NCBI GenBank assembly: GCA_050733935.1
Contig: JBOHUC010000150.1
Location: forward strand, 1-23,203
Direction of reading: 5' to 3'
DNA from: JBOHUC01 sp050733935
Lineage (GTDB): Bacteria; Eisenbacteria; RBG-16-71-46; DASYSL01
DNA: 23,203 bases
Part shown: piece after piece, positions 23,070-23,203 of the stretch
Layout of the letters: each line of letters begins with the position of its first letter
Numbering within the stretch: position 1 is the stretch's first letter
Position numbers and translations under genes: made by a program
The notes under the pieces: model-generated
The model's input: only the letters and a program-made list of their open reading frames with translations
Database searches by the model: none
What the model was told of the DNA's origin: nothing

Positions 23070-23099
23070 ACAATAGAGTCGTCTGCGCGTCGCGGTCAA
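23070..23099 (-). promoter_or_regulatory. candidate sigma70 promoter of the ten-gene polysaccharide operon
   Basis: Minus strand TTGACC (23099-23094, 5/6) and TATTGT (23075-23070, 4/6) are 18 nt apart. Predicted start is near 23063, about 70 nt before the ATG at 22990. It is the best promoter match in the window and sits upstream of ten genes with gaps of at most 34 nt. Confidence 0.5.
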
Positions 23100-23149
23100 T
23101 CGCTTTCTCCCTGCCTATCTCGATACGGCGCGGACACTTAGGGTCGTTT

Positions 23150-23203
23150 TCAGCGGCGCGTCGAGCGCCGCTTCTTGGATTTCTTCTTGGGCGGCGCCGG
23201 TGG
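23150..23203 (-). CDS. C-terminal end of an unidentified protein (cut by window edge)
   Basis: Reading in from the right edge, the minus strand has 17 codons followed by TGA at 23152-23150. They give a Pro-rich then Lys/Arg-rich tail (PPAPPKKKSKKRRSTRR). Such tails occur on many nucleic-acid-binding proteins, so the family cannot be named. It lies 51 nt before the candidate operon promoter. The frame is supported by composition only. Confidence 0.4.
   Translation of the reverse strand, partial: PPAPPKKKSKKRRSTRR

Noticed and set aside
1..23203. Mobile element, prophage, CRISPR or defence island
   Set aside because: No transposase, integrase, spacer-repeat array, tRNA attachment site or defence protein was seen; every recognisable protein belongs to glycan, lipid, translation or RNA-processing families, apart from the short unidentified tail at the right edge.

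Overview
This is a GC-rich stretch (about two thirds GC by eye) of a bacterial chromosome. It combines a cell-surface polysaccharide locus with a conserved translation and RNA housekeeping cluster. The organism looks like a Gram-negative (diderm) bacterium: there is a Wza-type export protein with a signal peptide, a Wzx-type flippase, a Wzz-type chain-length protein and a WecA-type initiating transferase. GTG and TTG starts, short gene spacing and ATGA-type overlaps are common. I cannot place it in a phylum from the sequence alone. No tRNA, rRNA, transposase, phage gene, CRISPR array or toxin/defence gene was seen.

Layout, mostly on the minus strand. (i) 22990 down to 11899: a tightly packed ten-gene operon, probably started by a sigma70-like promoter at 23099-23070. 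In order of transcription it holds a Gmd-like SDR, an Rmd-like SDR, UDP-glucose 6-dehydrogenase, a short RmlC-like cupin, RfbB, a Wza-like SLBB exporter, a flippase, a methyltransferase, a GT4 and a GT2. (ii) 11898-11432: a structured non-coding spacer. (iii) 11431-10430: an NDP-sugar epimerase/dehydratase with its own promoter and terminator. (iv) 10278-6999: a WecA-like transferase leading into khpA-rimM-trmD-rplS. (v) 6950-4523: a Wzz-like protein and an O-antigen ligase/polymerase directly after rplS, facing a plus-strand GT39-type glycosyltransferase (2834-4504), the only plus-strand gene. (vi) 2738-1655: rnhB and yraN. (vii) 1191 to the left edge: an MGDG-synthase/diacylglycerol-glucosyltransferase-like GT28. 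At the right edge only the last 17 codons of another minus-strand gene are visible.

The genes make up most of a Wzx/Wzy-type pathway. Nucleotide sugars are made (GDP-, UDP- and dTDP-linked 6-deoxy or acidic sugars). WecA loads the first sugar phosphate on undecaprenyl phosphate, and the GT2, GT4 and methyltransferase extend or decorate the unit. The flippase translocates it, the ligase/polymerase and Wzz assemble chains, and the Wza-like protein exports. No Wzc-type kinase domain, RmlA or RmlD is present in the window. The common bacterial order khpA-rimM-trmD-rplS-rnhB-yraN is retained but split by the wzz/ligase/GT39 block between rplS and rnhB.

I did not find a clearly new biological system. 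The observations most worth checking are the densely structured 259-nt leader before rplS, the interleaving of surface-glycan genes with the rplS/rnhB cluster, the incomplete dTDP-sugar route with an atypical RmlC-like cupin, a 14-bp-stem hairpin in the spacer after the operon, and a G-quadruplex-type repeat that encodes a Gly-Ser tail.
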